DNA of 64,000 nt from Dillenia suffruticosa (GCA_033439265.1 JAVTVX010000034.1:19234501-19298500), one strand, 5' to 3'. Positions 10,258 to 23,675 are shown, counted from the stretch's first letter. A program made the numbers and translations. Notes: generated by a model from the sequence alone, not told the origin.

Positions 10258-11889
10258 CCTATAGTAATTACACTTGGGAGACTTGCTTAAACTCATCCAC
10301 CCAAATTCCACATCCTACGATAGGCTAGTCCATCTACTTTACAATAACATAAGAGAACTCAAAGGACACAATGAAGTTGCGTCCAAGAATAAAATGTCCT
10401 TAGGATTGGACACAATGGCTAAAAATGAAACTTGGGAAATCACTGCACTCCCAAGAGGAAAAAGGATAGTAGGCTGTAAATGGATGTACAAGGCAAAGCA
10501 TAAAACTGATGGGTTAATTGATTGATATAAAGCTTGACTCGTCGCAAAGGGTTTCACAGAACTTATGGGGAGAACTTCAATGAAACATTTACTCTAGTAG
10601 CAAAAATGAACATAATTCGTGTCCTCATGTCCTCGCAACCAATCAAGGATGAAAAATGATCAGATGGATGTGAAAAACACATTTCTTCAGGGGGGCTAGA
10701 AGAAGGGGTGCATATCCATCTCCTACAAAGCTATCAACCAAAAAAGGATGGCCATGTGTGAAGGCCCAAGAAGGCTATCTACAAGCTAAAATAGTCTCCA
10801 CGAGTCTGGTATGCAAAACCTAACTGTATTCTTCTTAGTAACAGTTTCAGAAAATATATTATTAATAACTCATTATTTACCAAAAGGTATAATGAGAAGA
10901 TCAGTATTATGTTTATCTATGTAGATGATATAATTATTATTGGGAATGACATGAGTCTAATAGTTCAATCTCATAACTTCTTAAAGTAAATTTGAAATTA
11001 ATGATCCGGGGCTGCTAAGATACTTTCTATGAATAGAACTTGACTACTCTCATAAATGACTTGTTCTATCCCCAAAAAAAAAGTACGCACTCGATCTCTT
11101 GTAGGAAATAAGTAAGATAGAAGTAAGACCAACTGTTAGTCCTATCTCTTACTGATGAAGGAAAGGATGATGATCAACCTTTCACAGAAATACAGAGATA
11201 TCATAGACTAGTTGGAAAACTCATCTATCTTACCATTACAAGGCCAGATATCTCATATGTAGAATATGCAGTGAGCCAGATAAGTCAACATATGCATACA
11301 GCCACAAATGGAAATTGGAATGCCATCGAGAGGATTCTGAGATATCTTAAAGGATCTCCTGGAAGAGGCATATATGGAGGAGAAGCAATCAGAGCACAAA
11401 AATTGAAGCATTCTGTGATGTAAACTGGGTAAGAGATTCAAAGGACAAAAAGCCTATAACAAGTTATTGCATGTTCGTAGAAGGCAACCTTATTGCTCAG
11501 AGGAGCAAGAAGCAATCAGTGGTATCCAACTCCAGCACAAAATCAGAATATAAAGCTATGACAACAACTACTAGTGAAGTTGTTTGGCTGAAATCCCAAG
11601 TTCAAGAGTTGGAATTTCTAGTTTCAAGACCAATCAAGCTTTATTGTGATAACCAATTTGCAATCTACATTACTTCCAACCCATTTCTTAACGAGAGAAC
11701 AAAACACATTGATGTGGATTGACATTTTGTGCGCCAAAAGATAGAAAACATAACAATCATAGTCCCTCACGTGAGAATTCATGAACAACTTGTAGACATC
11801 TTCACTAAAGCAACAATGACAATCCATTTACAAGACATTCTCACCAAGCCAGACACCATAGTCATCTATTCACCAAATTTGAGGGGGAG
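10258..11889 (+). mobile_element. Ty1/copia pol relic (reverse transcriptase to RNase H)
   Basis: The first open part (10274-10525) carries the start of the copia RT domain: ..MAKNETWEITALPRGKR.. then VGCKWMYKAK. A broken frame near 10900-10950 holds the catalytic IYVDDIIIIGND. RNase H follows at 11471-11722 with KQSVVSNSSTKSEYKA, LYCDNQFAIYI and NERTKHIDVD, and continues to HEQLVDIFTKA at about 11780-11815. The polypurine tract gagggggag at 11880-11888 marks the end of the internal region. Several frameshifts and stops make it inactive. Gag and integrase are absent. Confidence 0.85.
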
Positions 11890-12200
11890 TCTTGAAAATA
11901 AAGAAGAACTGTTGAAAGAGATGAAGACAATTCCTCCCGAGAAAATCTCAGCATCATCAAAGACCAAAAGGTTGACTTATCATTCTCTTAGGCCACTTTT
12001 AAATTTCAATTTGTCGACTTGTCCTCTTCCTAGGGTCTACTCAATGTGTTTCAAAGTTTAGATTTATGAAAGCATGTTTGGTCAGTTCAAATTGACCTCT
12101 TCATAATTCAACTTCTAAATATTACTGAATCGATTTGACATCTACCCAGGTCAATCTATGAATATAACAGGTCAACCTATTTTGTGTAGAAGGGAGCTAA
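11890..12200 (+). repeat. Probable copia 3' LTR remnant
   Basis: Sequence directly after the polypurine tract starts tcttgaaaataaag, close to the usual TGTTG start of a copia LTR. It contains the same gtcaacct/gttgactt motifs seen at 8930-9480. The right boundary is not defined; 12200 is a guess. Confidence 0.4.
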
Positions 12201-13087
12201 ACAATTAAAAAAACTAGCCATTGAACTATCAATCTAATGGCTCTAGTCCAATGTCTAATTCGAGTAGCTTGTTAAGTGCTCTCTTTTCTTATAAGTTAGT
12301 TACTCCTCCCATGATTAAAAAGATAAGCAATTGGCTTGCTAAAATCTCTCTCTTCTTGTAACATTTCTTCCAAGGGACAATCCTCCCCAATGTAAAATTC
12401 TCTTAAACATTCGATACAAAGAAATTTTTCTTTTCTTTTTTTATTGTTCTTGATATCATATTCTAACAACAATTCCACCTTTCGAGAAAGCCCATTTAAC
12501 TTTTGGAAGATGCTTACATCTCTTGACCACCCATGGCTAGTGTTAAAGATAAAACCTAACCATCATCTTGAAGTGCAATTTTTAAGTCCACTTGTGAAAA
12601 ATAAAATGAAAATAGTAAGTCGAATCCTTTAAACTGATAATACTTTACACAATCTCAAAATGAAAATTAGTTAACAATTTTGCACCACAATTAGGATATA
12701 ACTACTAAATCCGTCCATGATAAGAAAGATAATTGGTAACGTCCACTAATTTGAAAAACTTGTACCTGGATGGCCTACTATTTCTTTCTCAACCATCTAT
12801 CTCTCTCTCCCTCACCCCAAATGCTATCAGCCGTGTGGATGTTCACATTGTATCATTCTATGTCATAGACCCTTAGACGACATCAACAAAAAAGGGGTTT
12901 CTTTTGGGGGTTGGGTATTCATTCAATATATCTAATGCAAAGTACTCTTCTTATGGAGATGATCATAATTGAATTCAACTACGCACAATTTTTGTCATCC
13001 TAATTCTCTTCAAAAACATCATTTCTTCTTTCTCAATTGTGATAGAAAGAGAAAAATTATAACACTGTTGTTGATATTGTGAATATG
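12201..13087. other. Intergenic, 3' flank of the trihelix gene
   Basis: AT-rich sequence without a supported gene. The first few hundred bases upstream of 13088 would contain the trihelix 3' UTR and poly(A) site. I see no decisive signal. Confidence 0.4.
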
Positions 13088-14770
13088 TCAACTTCTCCCA
13101 ATTCTTAAAGAGGGATCAACGCCTTTGCCACTATTTGCTGCAAACAGTTTAGCAATCTCCAACTGGGTATTAGCAATTATTTCAGTTCTCTTAAGATCCA
13201 TTTCACCTCTCTTTGTCTCGGCTTCAATTCTCATTCTCTCCAACTGTCTCATTGTCTCCGTCCTTGCTTCTTCTGTCCTTAGCACCACTTCTGCTAGCCA
13301 TCTTATGCTTTCGGCAACTTCAAACTCTTCTCTTCGCCTCTTTCGCTTCTTCCCCATTCTTGTCCTTTCCGACTTCTTGTTCTCCTTGTTGCTGTAAAGG
13401 GCTGGTGTACTGCTATCTGTTTCCATTGGTGTCTTGTCCTGGGAGACTTTGTTGGTTTCCATCCCATCTTCCTGTCCAAATAAAATGACCATGGAGTTAT
13501 CAGATAACATTTCATAAAGTACAACTAGAATTTATACATATTATTCATTTTAGCCCATTTCATGCAATGAAATGATTTGTTTGTAATTGTGAGTAAAAGA
13601 TCACAATTCCTTTTCTAATTATTGTTATAAATGAAAACATTCGAAAGTATCTATATGAAAAATTTATTACGAATCATTAATTATTCACAACTTAATTTAA
13701 GAAAAACAAAATTAATTTTATATTCTAACAAGCGGTTATTAGCATGTTTTTTTTGCATATAGGATAGATTCAAACTCGAGAAGACTAAAGGAAAGCGGAT
13801 GGTGATAATTGAGTTATAACTCATTGATTTTATTAGTAGTTAATATGTTTGGAACATAATACTTAGTTGAATTGATTAGAAAATCAAAATTAATAAAATG
13901 AACCTTAGAGTGAAATTTTATTCCATCTTTAATTTTATAAAAAGAAGTTGTAAAATCATGTGTTAAAATTGAAATTTAGTTTAATTTGGGAGAACCAAAA
14001 TTAACATAAAGAAAATTCCAAATTATGTCTATTTTAGAAGGTCTGCATAATCATAAACAAAGAAAGAATTTGAAAATCATTTGAGTAATTATGAGGTGAA
14101 ATAATGAATCAAGTCTTTATAAAGGGCATATTTGACTGACCGTAGCAACCCTTTGTACATCAGACTCTTGCAAGATGTGTACATTCCCTTGAGTGGGCAG
14201 AGCAATGGGAGATTGAAGGGCCGGCATCTTTTGCGATGGCATCAGCATGGGTGGTTGCGCAGGTGGGGGCGGTGGAGGCGGCTGTAACGGGGGAGGGGAT
14301 GGTTGCTCAAGCAGCACTAATGGTGGGTTGTTAGTAGAAGAAGGAGCAGGAGCACTGCCTCTAAGCAAAAGGTCGAGGCGCGGATAAAGCGGCCAGGATG
14401 AGGAATCGGTTGTCGCAGACTCAGACCGATATCTTTTCTTCATGGACTCAATCTTGTTCTTGCATTGAGTTTGTGTTTTTGCTGATTTAGTTGAATTGGC
14501 ACGCGCAGAGACATGCTTTGCAACATCTTCCCAGTCATGGCCTTTGAGTTTGGCTCGATTTCGGAGTACCCATTTGGCTTCATATGCTTCAAGAAGGATT
14601 GAAACTGCACCTTCACTCCACTCATCTCTTTTTACTCTATCTCCTCCTCCTCCGCCTCCTCCACTTCCACCTTCACCACCACCATGTGGTTTTCTAAGGG
14701 ACTCTTCTTTGATGGTGCTGTTATTTGGAGGGAGAGACGGGTGGTTTTCTTGGTTAATTGATCTCTCCAT
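13088..14770 (-). CDS. Trihelix transcription factor, SIP1 clade (ASIL/ENAP-like)
   Basis: Two exons, 14770-14141 (210 codons) and 13471-13088 (127 codons plus stop), give a 337-residue nuclear DNA-binding protein. The donor is GTCAGT after 14141, the acceptor ttggacag before 13471, and the join is in phase 0. Exon 1 has a Gly-rich linker (30-43) and a trihelix/Myb-like domain at about 49-116 with Trp51, Trp67 and Trp80. It then has the clade motif SSSWPLYPRLDLLL (123-136) and a Pro-rich stretch (158-174). Exon 2 has a basic KKRKRRR nuclear signal followed by a conserved coiled coil (AESIRWLAEVVLRTEEAR.. to ..IIANTQLEIAKLFA). These features define the SIP1 clade of GT-type factors, several of which repress seed-maturation genes or bind histones in Arabidopsis. 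The target of this one is unknown. Without splicing, exon 1 would end at a stop after seven codons of intron. Confidence 0.88.
13472..14140 (-). other. Trihelix gene intron
   Basis: A 669-bp AT-rich intron with GT at 14140-14139 and AG at 13473-13472, preceded by a T-rich tract. Exon coding resumes in the same phase, which supports the boundaries. Confidence 0.8.
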
Positions 14771-15246
14771 CTCTCCCCATGTTCTAAATCTGTCTCATTG
14801 TCTTAGCTGTAACATGTTAAAGCATGAGCCAGGACAATGTGAGAGGAGAGAGAACCACTAGCATTAGAGAAAGAAAAGAAAGGCAAGTGTTAGTGGCCAA
14901 CCAAGAGAGAGAGAGAGAGAGACCACTAGCATTAGATGATTAGGGAGGGAAGGGAGGAGAGAGAAAGAAAAAGGGTAAATGGTAGTGGCCAACCAAAGAG
15001 AGCATCAACTTTTTGTCAAATGAATTAATGAAAGAAAGCACACCCCTTTTTTAGGTCTCTCTCTCACTTATAGTTGTTATCTTCTAGTGGGTATACTTGG
15101 GGGGTAATGTAATGTTGGAAACGGGTTTTTGTCAAATGATTTGGGTGGTGCTGGTTCTGCTTTGGCTGTTAGCGTTGATAGAAAGCTAACAACACCCAAT
15201 CCAATTTGTGGACGGTCACGGTGGAAAGGGGTTCACGTGGGATTGT

Positions 15247-15285
<39 letters not shown>

Positions 15286-15290
15286 AACAA
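14771..15290 (-). promoter_or_regulatory. Trihelix upstream region with (GA)n and (CT)n tracts
   Basis: The 5' flank of the trihelix gene contains a short (GA)n tract at about 14903-14921 within a duplicated phrase (accactagcattaga, twice), and a longer (CT)n tract at about 15251-15284. GA/CT tracts are common in plant leaders and core promoters. I cannot place the transcription start. Confidence 0.45.
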
Positions 15291-16752
15291 TATTCATAAT
15301 CATTATATACTCATTTTCAATAAACTGACTATCTATTAATTCTCCCTCTTTTCTTTTCGATCACCACCAAAATAAACACCTCTGCCACGAGCCATGGCAT
15401 GCCCAATCTTTAGTCCTATTTTTAGGGCTTTGTAGTGCTTTTTTTAACTCATGGTTGGGTTGGATTTGTTGTTGCACAGCTAGGTAGGTGTGCTTTGAAA
15501 AATTGGCTCCATTTGAGCTGTTTTAGCACTAGATTGGGGGAAGAAAAAGTCGGTACTTCAATTTAATATAGGGACCGACAAATCTTGAGATGATTGCCTT
15601 AGTAAGGACAAAGCCTGCACACAGCATATTTACTAGCTTTTATTCACCAGATAAGCATGTTAAGATATTTCAGTTCGATGATTTGAGCTTAATAAAATGT
15701 AATCAACTAAGCTTAGTAACATTAGACAATTGATTTAAAAGGAAAGAAATTAAATTTCTTGATCAATACTTGAATTTTAATATTAAAAATAAAAATAATT
15801 ATAATGGATGAACTTCTCCTATAGAGTATCTAACAGTATCTCGAGATAATTTGATCGAAATATGATTTTGAATACCGATTGATCAAATATTAAAAAAAAA
15901 CAAAAAACAAGAAAAACCTAAGCTTAGTAACTGACCATACATCAAGCACAAACCAGACATGAGAGACTTTTTACTACGTTAAAAATCGATACGAGAGGCT
16001 CGTGCTCATATGCTTAATATAGATGGGGTAATCGTGAAAGAATCCTACAACATACCTTTTTTTTTTTTGGTTAAGTAATCCTACAACATACTCTCTACCA
16101 CAATATCCCAAAATGAGAGTGCAGCTATTTTTTTTTTTTTTTTTTATTTTAGTCCTCAAAATTTATTTTAGGGCATTTACTTGAGCCCTCCATGTACTAT
16201 GTGAGAGATGAGTTTAACGAGCCATTCTTAATAAACAAATTCCAATATTTTTAAAACCGAATCGATACATAACTTAACCGATCTACCAGTTCATTGATTC
16301 ATTTGGTCTAACCATTTCACAAACCGGATGACATTACCATAACATATCATTTGTATATTATATATTTTAAAATAAAATAAAATCTATATATCGCTATGAG
16401 AAAAATGAATTTGAGTCCATGTATCTTTATGAAAAATCAAATCGTAAAAGAAAAAAAATATATGGGTGGAATGGAAAGAGTCAAGAATTCTTTTTTGTTT
16501 TTCTTTAAATCGATTTGAATGATTTACTGATTTTATCAGTTTTAATAGATTTTAAATGATTTTGATCAGATTTGATTTTATTTACTTTAACAGTGAAAAT
16601 TGAACTGAATTATAAATTAGTTCGCAATCGAACCGGTCAAACCGGCTAATCCTGTTCGATTTTAAAAACTCATACCAACACAACTATCCTCCAATTGCGC
16701 ATAAAAAGCTTAATGAACATAAGACAGGAGTTTGAGATCTGAAACCAAAGCA
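15291..16752. other. Intergenic, nothing recognised
   Basis: AT-rich spacer with A/T homopolymers near 15890, 16060 and 16130. Short open frames are not protein-like. Confidence 0.4.
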
Positions 16753-16759
16753 ATTCACT

Positions 16760-16870
16760 CTTTTTTTTTTTTAAAACAAATCGGTATTTAGAATCAAATT
16801 CTGATTAATCTAATTCGATTATTATTAGACTTAGTTTTAGGGAAGTCTTCCTAACATAATTTTTTTTATT
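16760..16870 (-). mobile_element. SINE remnant
   Basis: A T-run followed by atcggtatttagaatc, attctgattaat and tagggaagtcttcc repeats the 3' half of the minus-strand SINE at 5739-5930. The 5' half is not recognisable and no target duplication was found. Confidence 0.45.
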
Positions 16871-17559
16871 CTCAAATTTTAATTTTAAAATTTATTTTAA
16901 AAATTTAACACTTTTATCCATTAAATTTAATTATCCATCGATAAAACAACTCACTAGATTTATGTCCTACACCTAATTCTGCTAATTCTCTGTGGAGTCT
17001 CACTCAGGATTCAGAAAAATGGCTTTATATTTACCCTTTTTGCCTCCTTTTGGTATTAAAAAAAAAAAAAATACCCCCTTCAATGCTGGCCCATACTAGA
17101 CCTTCACACACACCGTGTGGGATTTGGGGAAAAAGAAGAGGTAATTTGATATGCAGCAGAGAGACTTGCAGGGTGCTGACGATGACCAAGAGACCCCACC
17201 CGATACATGTCCTTGCACTGTCGAGTCAAAGCCAAGCTCTCTACTGCAATATCTGCTCAACCACCAAGAAGGCCAACTACAGTAACTTTCTCACTCTTAG
17301 TTAAGCCCCAACCATTAACAGCCGCGCAAACACTAATAATTGTACAAACTTTTCTTTTTTATTTATTCATTTTTCCTTTTTTTGGGTTGGCGGGGAGGGG
17401 GGAGGGGGGACGGGGGATGGAAAGCAGGGGAGAAGGAGGGGCCCCCTTAAAATTTTCAAAATAAAATTAAGGAAAAAGTGCAATTTCCGCCTCTCCTGAC
17501 TTTGTGTCGAATACAAATGCTGCCCTAAACATTTTTTTTTTTTGAACACAAACATCCCT
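16871..17559. other. Intergenic with G/C-rich low-complexity patch
   Basis: Contains an A-run near 17060, a G-rich block at 17390-17440 and no supported gene. The open frame at 17050-17304 shows no recognisable domain. Confidence 0.35.
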
Positions 17560-17750
17560 CTTAACTTTTTTTATTTCAATAGTATTCAGATTTAACTCGA
17601 TTAATTTGATTCAAATATTATAAAATCTATTAAGAAGTTAGTTCTCTCAAATATCATTTCACTATTCTCATAAGTTAAACCTAAAATCAATAATTAAAAG
17701 AGTATGACGATTTATCGTTACACTCATAAGAGTTTAATAACGTTGATGTT
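17560..17750 (-). mobile_element. SINE remnant
   Basis: A T-rich start, then agtattcagatttaactcgattaat, gaagttagttctctc and actcataag match the order of blocks in the complete SINEs on the minus strand. Length is close to 190 bp but divergence is high and target duplications are not clear. Confidence 0.45.
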
Positions 17751-18141
17751 AACTTTGAAAACCTACATTTGCAAACCTACTTTCGCTAAAATAATAAAAA
17801 ATAGAAAATAAATATATTTTTTTAACTAGAAAAAAAATGGAAAGTAAAAAAAGAAAAAGACAAAAAAAAAAAAGAGAGGAGAGAGGTACTATTCGTCGCC
17901 CGCACGTCTCACAACTTTCTCCCCAAAATATCCTCCCGTTTTTCTTCAAATTCACCCACTATCATCATCAATTTCACTCCCCAAAGTAGAACACCTACCT
18001 CTACGTTTCCCTTTCTTTACGATCTCTATTTCATTGGGAGATTTTCTCTCGGATTAATCCACAAACAACATCACAGCACCATTAAAAAAATCCTATTCCT
18101 TGCTCAATTTGAGTCTCTTATTGTTGAAACTGGTTTCACGT

Positions 18142-18640
18142 CACTACAAATAGTACTTTTCTCAACAAATTTTTCCCCACGTCTAAACTTTGCATCGTCA
18201 ATAATTTTCTTTGCTTGACCTTTTTTTTCATGGTGTTTAGTGACAAAGACAATAGGAAAAATCATTAGCGCATAAATTTGGATGGCAATGAAAATTTTTT
18301 TTTATATTTTAGCACTAAATATCGATAATACCTTTTCATTTTGTTGACGTTTGTCTATAAATGTCAATAAAATTTAATGTCAGAAAACTTTTCTAATTTT
18401 AATCACGTTTTTAATAAAATGTCGGAATACGGTGGAGAAAGATAAACATATTTTAGAGAGAAAGGATATGCCAACGTTTGTATTATAAACGTCAGGAAAG
18501 GGTAGAGAGATGACGGAATGGAGAGAAAGAGAGGGTATACTAATATTTCAGTTAAAAATATCAACATAGTAGGATTTTGCTATCGTTTTTGGGAGAAACC
18601 TTGGAAAATTTAGGATTCAAAACCCATATAACCCTCTCCT
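18142..18640. mobile_element. Possible CACTA-like fragment
   Basis: Begins cactacaaatagtac, a typical CACTA terminus, and is followed by loosely repeated gacgtttgt..aaatgtc units resembling subterminal repeats. I could not find a matching right end, so this may be a one-ended fragment. Confidence 0.35.
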
Positions 18641-18984
18641 CTATTCTATTCTCTCTAGTCTCTTCTCATGCTATTGACGCCGCTCCTTCTTAAGCCGTTC
18701 CATGTGACCCATCACCTATTTAGAAACCTATCTGATGCACTAGAAATATCATCTTAAAGGATTAAGCAGCAACGTATAAATTGATCAGAGATGGACTAAC
18801 AATTGGTAATTTCTTAATTAACCCACAGGTATCAACGAATAAACAGTTTTTGGTAAATTTTATCATAAAGTTATATAAATCTACTAGAATTAGAAATTTA
18901 GTTTATAGATAATTTCTATGTCATATATTTATTTTCATATATTTGTATTGGAAGATATATATTAAATATTTCATATATAGTTAG

Positions 18985-20100
18985 TAATTATGTTTATTTG
19001 TTTTGCAATATTTCAAACAATAAATTTAAAATTTGATTTTCCTGAATTAAACAAAGGGAACAATAAGGAGTGGAGAGAAATGGTCCTTCTTCGCCTAGAA
19101 TATCTAAACATTGACTATACTATACGGAAAGACAAGCCACCTCCTATAAATGATACCAGTTTTATGGCAGAAAAGGGACTTTATAAACAATGAGTAATTT
19201 AATCGTTTAAATACCATATTCATAAAGAGCAAAATTTCGATTAGTATCTATGGTTCGGTCAATCAATAAACCAATATCCGTGCTTTTCTTAAATCTATAG
19301 ATAAGCAATTTGCGATATCGGAAAAGTTTTTTACCAGTACCCTCATTATGCAATTCTTCTCCATGAGATTCACTATATTCCACGGTATGCGTGAACACAT
19401 CATGCAGTTGTGAAACATAGCGACTCAATCAAAAACCTTAGAGGTTGTGATGTTTGAATCTTTTCTCGTATACTTTATTCTGAACTTTTTCTCGTAGTCT
19501 TATGGTTTTTTTAAAATCTTATATAAAACATAAGGGAAATGGTTTATCGATGAGTTGATGGTCATGTGTGTGTAAGAGAAAGGAAGGCAACTAATTAAAA
19601 TGATAAGGGTTCTACAAGTACACATTAGGTAGTGTAAAGAAAGAAGACAAATCGAAAACGAACCAAAATGGTACAAAATCAAAAAAAGATACAAAAAAAG
19701 AATCCAAATGTTTTTTCTGTAAAAAGAAAAAACACATAAAACAGAATTGTATCAAATACAAATGGTGGATTGAGAATAAATATCATTGGTTGTTATAAAT
19801 TTTACATGAGTGAGATATCTTATGACATATGGTAAATTGATTTTGATTATACCATTCACATTACGAATGTGTGTTACAAAACTTACAAAATCTAAGAAAA
19901 TCAGCGGATCATGAATAATTCATCTATTTAGACAATAAGATAAGATTACTAGTAAGGGCCATTGGAGATTGGTAGTTTATATTAGCAAGCAAATATGTCT
20001 TGAAATTGAAAAGAGTTTTTTATGTACCCAAGTTTTTTAGTAAATTAATTTCCATTTCAAAACTTGTACATCACATATATATCATAAATTTGAATTCAAA
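18985..20100 (+). mobile_element. Ty1/copia gag-protease relic
   Basis: An open stretch at 18990-19193 reads as copia-type gag (LKFDFPELNKGNNKEWREMV..). About 500 bp further, in another frame, is a canonical CCHC zinc knuckle CFFCKKKKHIKQNC (about 19717-19758) with C-x2-C-x4-H-x4-C spacing. Downstream broken frames resemble the protease region (DYTIHITN, then MYPSFLVN). Many stops separate the blocks. No LTRs were found. Confidence 0.65.
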
Positions 20101-20616
20101 TTTTATGAATTTATGCATTTAAAATTGAGTTAATAAGAAAAACATAATTGAAAAAAAAATTAAATGTGATAAAAAAGAAACTAATTTGAATTGAATTGTA
20201 TTTGATAGAATGTTGGTAGTCTATTCAAACATTTACACAATTTATAATTGTTTTTCCATTTTGAATATTTAATTGTCTTCGCATAACGTCTAACAATAAT
20301 TTAGGATGACAATTATAAAGTTTTAATGACTATTGAGAACCTATATAAACCTCCTTCTAATACATTGGATCCTTAAATCCGAATTTCATAACTTCACACC
20401 ATCTATTAAATGAAATTGAGAATTTAGAAGATTTGTACATATTCTAAGGAAACGATTGGAGGTATTACAATCGTAAGAGTTTGTCGGAATCGCGAATGGC
20501 CGGAGATACATCCGATCCCCTGTTTCGGATTATTGTTATTTTGTGTTCAATTTTTATTGTATTTGGTGCTCAATATTTTGTTACATATTATGCTAAAATT
20601 AGATAAAATGAGGGTA
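20101..20616. other. Spacer, nothing recognised
   Basis: AT-rich sequence between the copia relic and the CACTA element. No gene seen. Confidence 0.4.
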
Positions 20617-21401
20617 CACTACTAGAAAGCATGGCTTCAGCGACGAACACATCCATTGCTGATACAAATATTTCCGTTGCTGAAGACTTTCAACGACGGA
20701 TATTTTCGCTGGTGATTTCTGTCGCAAAAAGGGTCCCGCTAATTTTGTCGACGGATTTACATTCTGACGCTAAATACACCAACGGATATTACCAACGGAA
20801 TTGTTCCATCGGTAATATCCGTCGGTATGCCGTCGGTAATGGAATCATATCAGCGACGGATTGCTGAAGAGTTAGCGACGGAAATTTTGCGACGGATTAT
20901 AAATCCATCGCAGATCTGACGGAGATTGTAAATCATCTTAATGATGGATTTCCGACGATTTTGTACATCCGTCGGTGAATATTGATCAGAATAAAGAAAT
21001 TCAGCAACGGATTACCGACGGGTTTTATTGGCCGGTGACTAAATCCGATGGTAATCCGTTGCTGACTATGTTACTGTTTGACAGAATCAAATTTGTCATT
21101 GTACCCATTAACTAATAAACCTGTTCACCTGTAATATTAATTTCGAATAACCTGTTTCAATCGATTCATTGTACCACCAAATATACTAGCGTATACTCCA
21201 CATCAACAGAGAAAAGAAATTACCACATTTTGTACAACTTTATACATAAAATATAATAAATTCTAATAATTTAAATTCTCATAACATAACGTAAATATAG
21301 TGAAAGGAAAGTACGACATAATACATAAGTTCTCATAACATTAATGTAAAATCAATACATAATCAAAGACATCAAAGATATGAAAAAAAAAGTCATCAAT
21401 A

Positions 21402-22412
21402 TCACGGACATGGGGGATCAGAGTCAGATGGCTGAGTGCTATCAAGGTTAGGTGGTGTAGGCGATATACCTACTTGTCTAAGTATTTGATGAATTTCTGC
21501 ATGCAATTCCTCTCTCACTTGCGACATCATTTGATTTCTCATGTCTGCCATCATTTTGTCAATCTCCTCTTTAGTGTACATCTGAGTCGAAGTAAGCGAT
21601 GGAGATGAAGTGGCGCCGGAGGAATTTCTGCTTGGTCTGTCATCAACACCCTCTCCAAATCCATATAGACGTCCCTTCAATGGACCCCCAGTAACCTCAC
21701 ACCATGATGTCGCATCATATCCTGGCTGAGAAGTACTATCTGAGCCATCTTTCTCATCAAACAATTGTTTGTACTTGTCCTGTAACAACCATATGTAATT
21801 ACGTTCCTCAATTTAAATGTGGATGTTTGAAATGTTATATAAAGGAAAAAGCAAAAAACGTTTTTGGCTTACACTAATTGCTTCTGATTTCTTGTCAACA
21901 AAGTCACCTTTTCCTTTATCCCGCCTATGAGTGCAATTGAAGAGTTCAAGATGCGAAACCGAGTGGCTGCTTTCTTCTGCCTGTCATAAATGAAAAAACA
22001 AATTAGTTATTATTAACTATACTTTTGAACCAAAATGGTTTGAACAAAATTTTTAAAAATTTTTAAAAGATTTTACTAACCATCCTTTTCATGTGTGTCG
22101 CAAAGGGGATCGAACCGGATGTGTGCTTCATAATTTCTCCATCCTTTTCTGTATTTCGGTTTTGCTTCGCAACATTTGATTTCTGCAGCCATTTTAACGT
22201 ACTCTAATATTTATCAATTAATTCGTTCCATACAGCAGCTGTTAAAAATTGCAAAGGATGGCCTTTCGTTTCTAACAAGTTTGTCGTACCAACAATTTGC
22301 ATCGCATGCTTTCTTGTTGTGCCAAGCATATCCGCATATCTCCTTGTGCATGAAGCTTTCCATGCACGGTAGATCAATGCTGCATCCTCATCTCTCCAAG
22401 TAAATTTTTGCT
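21402..22412 (-). pseudogene. Transposase_24 (Ptta/En/Spm) gene relic inside the CACTA element
   Basis: Three blocks in order on the minus strand fit the plant Ptta/En/Spm transposase family. The block at 22412-22080 ends with KQNRNTEKDGEIMKHTSGSI and then PFATHMKRM. The block at about 21990-21865 contains ELFNCTHRRDKGKGDFVDKK, followed by a GTAAG donor. The open part at 21788-21402 contains GGPLKGRLYGFG and a C-terminal coiled region (YTKEEIDKMMADMRNQMMSQ..). A TAG stop at 22204-22206 lies within the first block unless that segment is intronic. The probable role was DNA binding at the element's subterminal repeats. Confidence 0.7.
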
Positions 22413-23265
22413 ACACATAGTGAAGTGAGAATATATACATGTGAAATAAATGACAAAGCATAGGAGTACATGTTATACTTGCTAAAAGAACTACAAAGAA
22501 TGATGAGGAAGATAATTTGATATTATGGCATGTTGGACCTGCAGATTGAGTAATCAATGTAGGATTAACCTGGTTGACCTTACAATAGAAAGGCAGAACC
22601 ATCGCAATTGATTGAATTTCTTTGTCATTTGGTGGATTAACTCACAATGGTCTGAAGTGGCTTAACACAATTTCTAATACCAGATTTTGGGTGTTACAGA
22701 ACTCCCAAAAAGTTTTAAGTGCATTTTTGCAGCATACATCCCCCGTACAGATGCTAGTTGAAAACTCAAAATTTGAAGCTGGAATCTATGCAATACTGAA
22801 AAAGATTAAAAAATTTCACCTAGTGCTCATGTATCCCATTAAAATGTTGTGTCCAGATTAAGCCCTCAAGCAAGATGCAAGCAACTTTAACGTCATAAAG
22901 CTAATTACAGAAGCATAACAATTTCATATAATGCCTCTAACTGAATCATTGGAGTACCTGTTAGCCAACTACCATTCTTGACTGAAAACTTATTTGTGGC
23001 CAAAACTATTGCACAACAATGAAAAGAATTATAATTGGAAAGAATTCTATAGAAACTATACTATATTCAGTCCAACATCTCAAAAGAGAAAAAAAAAATC
23101 CATTGCTGACAGTTATGAAACATAGACACAGACATGGGACATAATGTGACAATTCGTTGGACACCATTAGTATAGCTTACCTTAATTCTATTCATGACAA
23201 AAAGAAAAACAACATTATTGGGTTTCTATAATTGTAGCCACTTACTCTAATGAGTTGACATTCAG

Positions 23266-23303
<38 letters not shown>

Positions 23304-23675
23304 AAAGAAATTTCCTCCAATAGTTACATTAGTAAGCAATTCCCTTTTTGTTTAGGTGTAATGTGACCAAACTTTTTGTAACCTAATGGGTATGAAAGAG
23401 CTGTAAGACAAGAATAAGGACACGCCAATCATAATTGGTTTGAGTGTTATTGTCTGTCCTAAGGTTGATAGGCAGTAAGAAAAGATCAAATAATAGTCTA
23501 GTTTTAAAGTAAGAAAAGACTTGGTGGGGGGTGGGGGGGGGGCGAAGAAAAATACACCAGAGAATTCAGGTGTGGAGTTGTCGAACTTTATTCTAGACAT
23601 ATTTTATGATTTTCATGTTATTGTAATAAAATTATGATTTTCTTTGTTATTGTAATAAAATAAAGTAAGAAAAGA
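22413..23675. other. CACTA interior, unassigned, with A37 homopolymer
   Basis: No element-specific coding sequence is seen. A run of 37 A residues occupies 23266-23302, and a G-rich patch lies at 23524-23543. Part of this may be intronic sequence carried along with the captured exon next to it. Confidence 0.4.

Noticed and set aside
13125..13488. Plus-strand frames of 90 codons opposite the trihelix second exon
   Set aside because: Hydrophobic-looking only because they are the complement of a charged coiled coil.
14496..14861. 121-codon plus-strand frame opposite trihelix exon 1
   Set aside because: Antisense to the Gly-rich and DNA-binding segments; no independent evidence.
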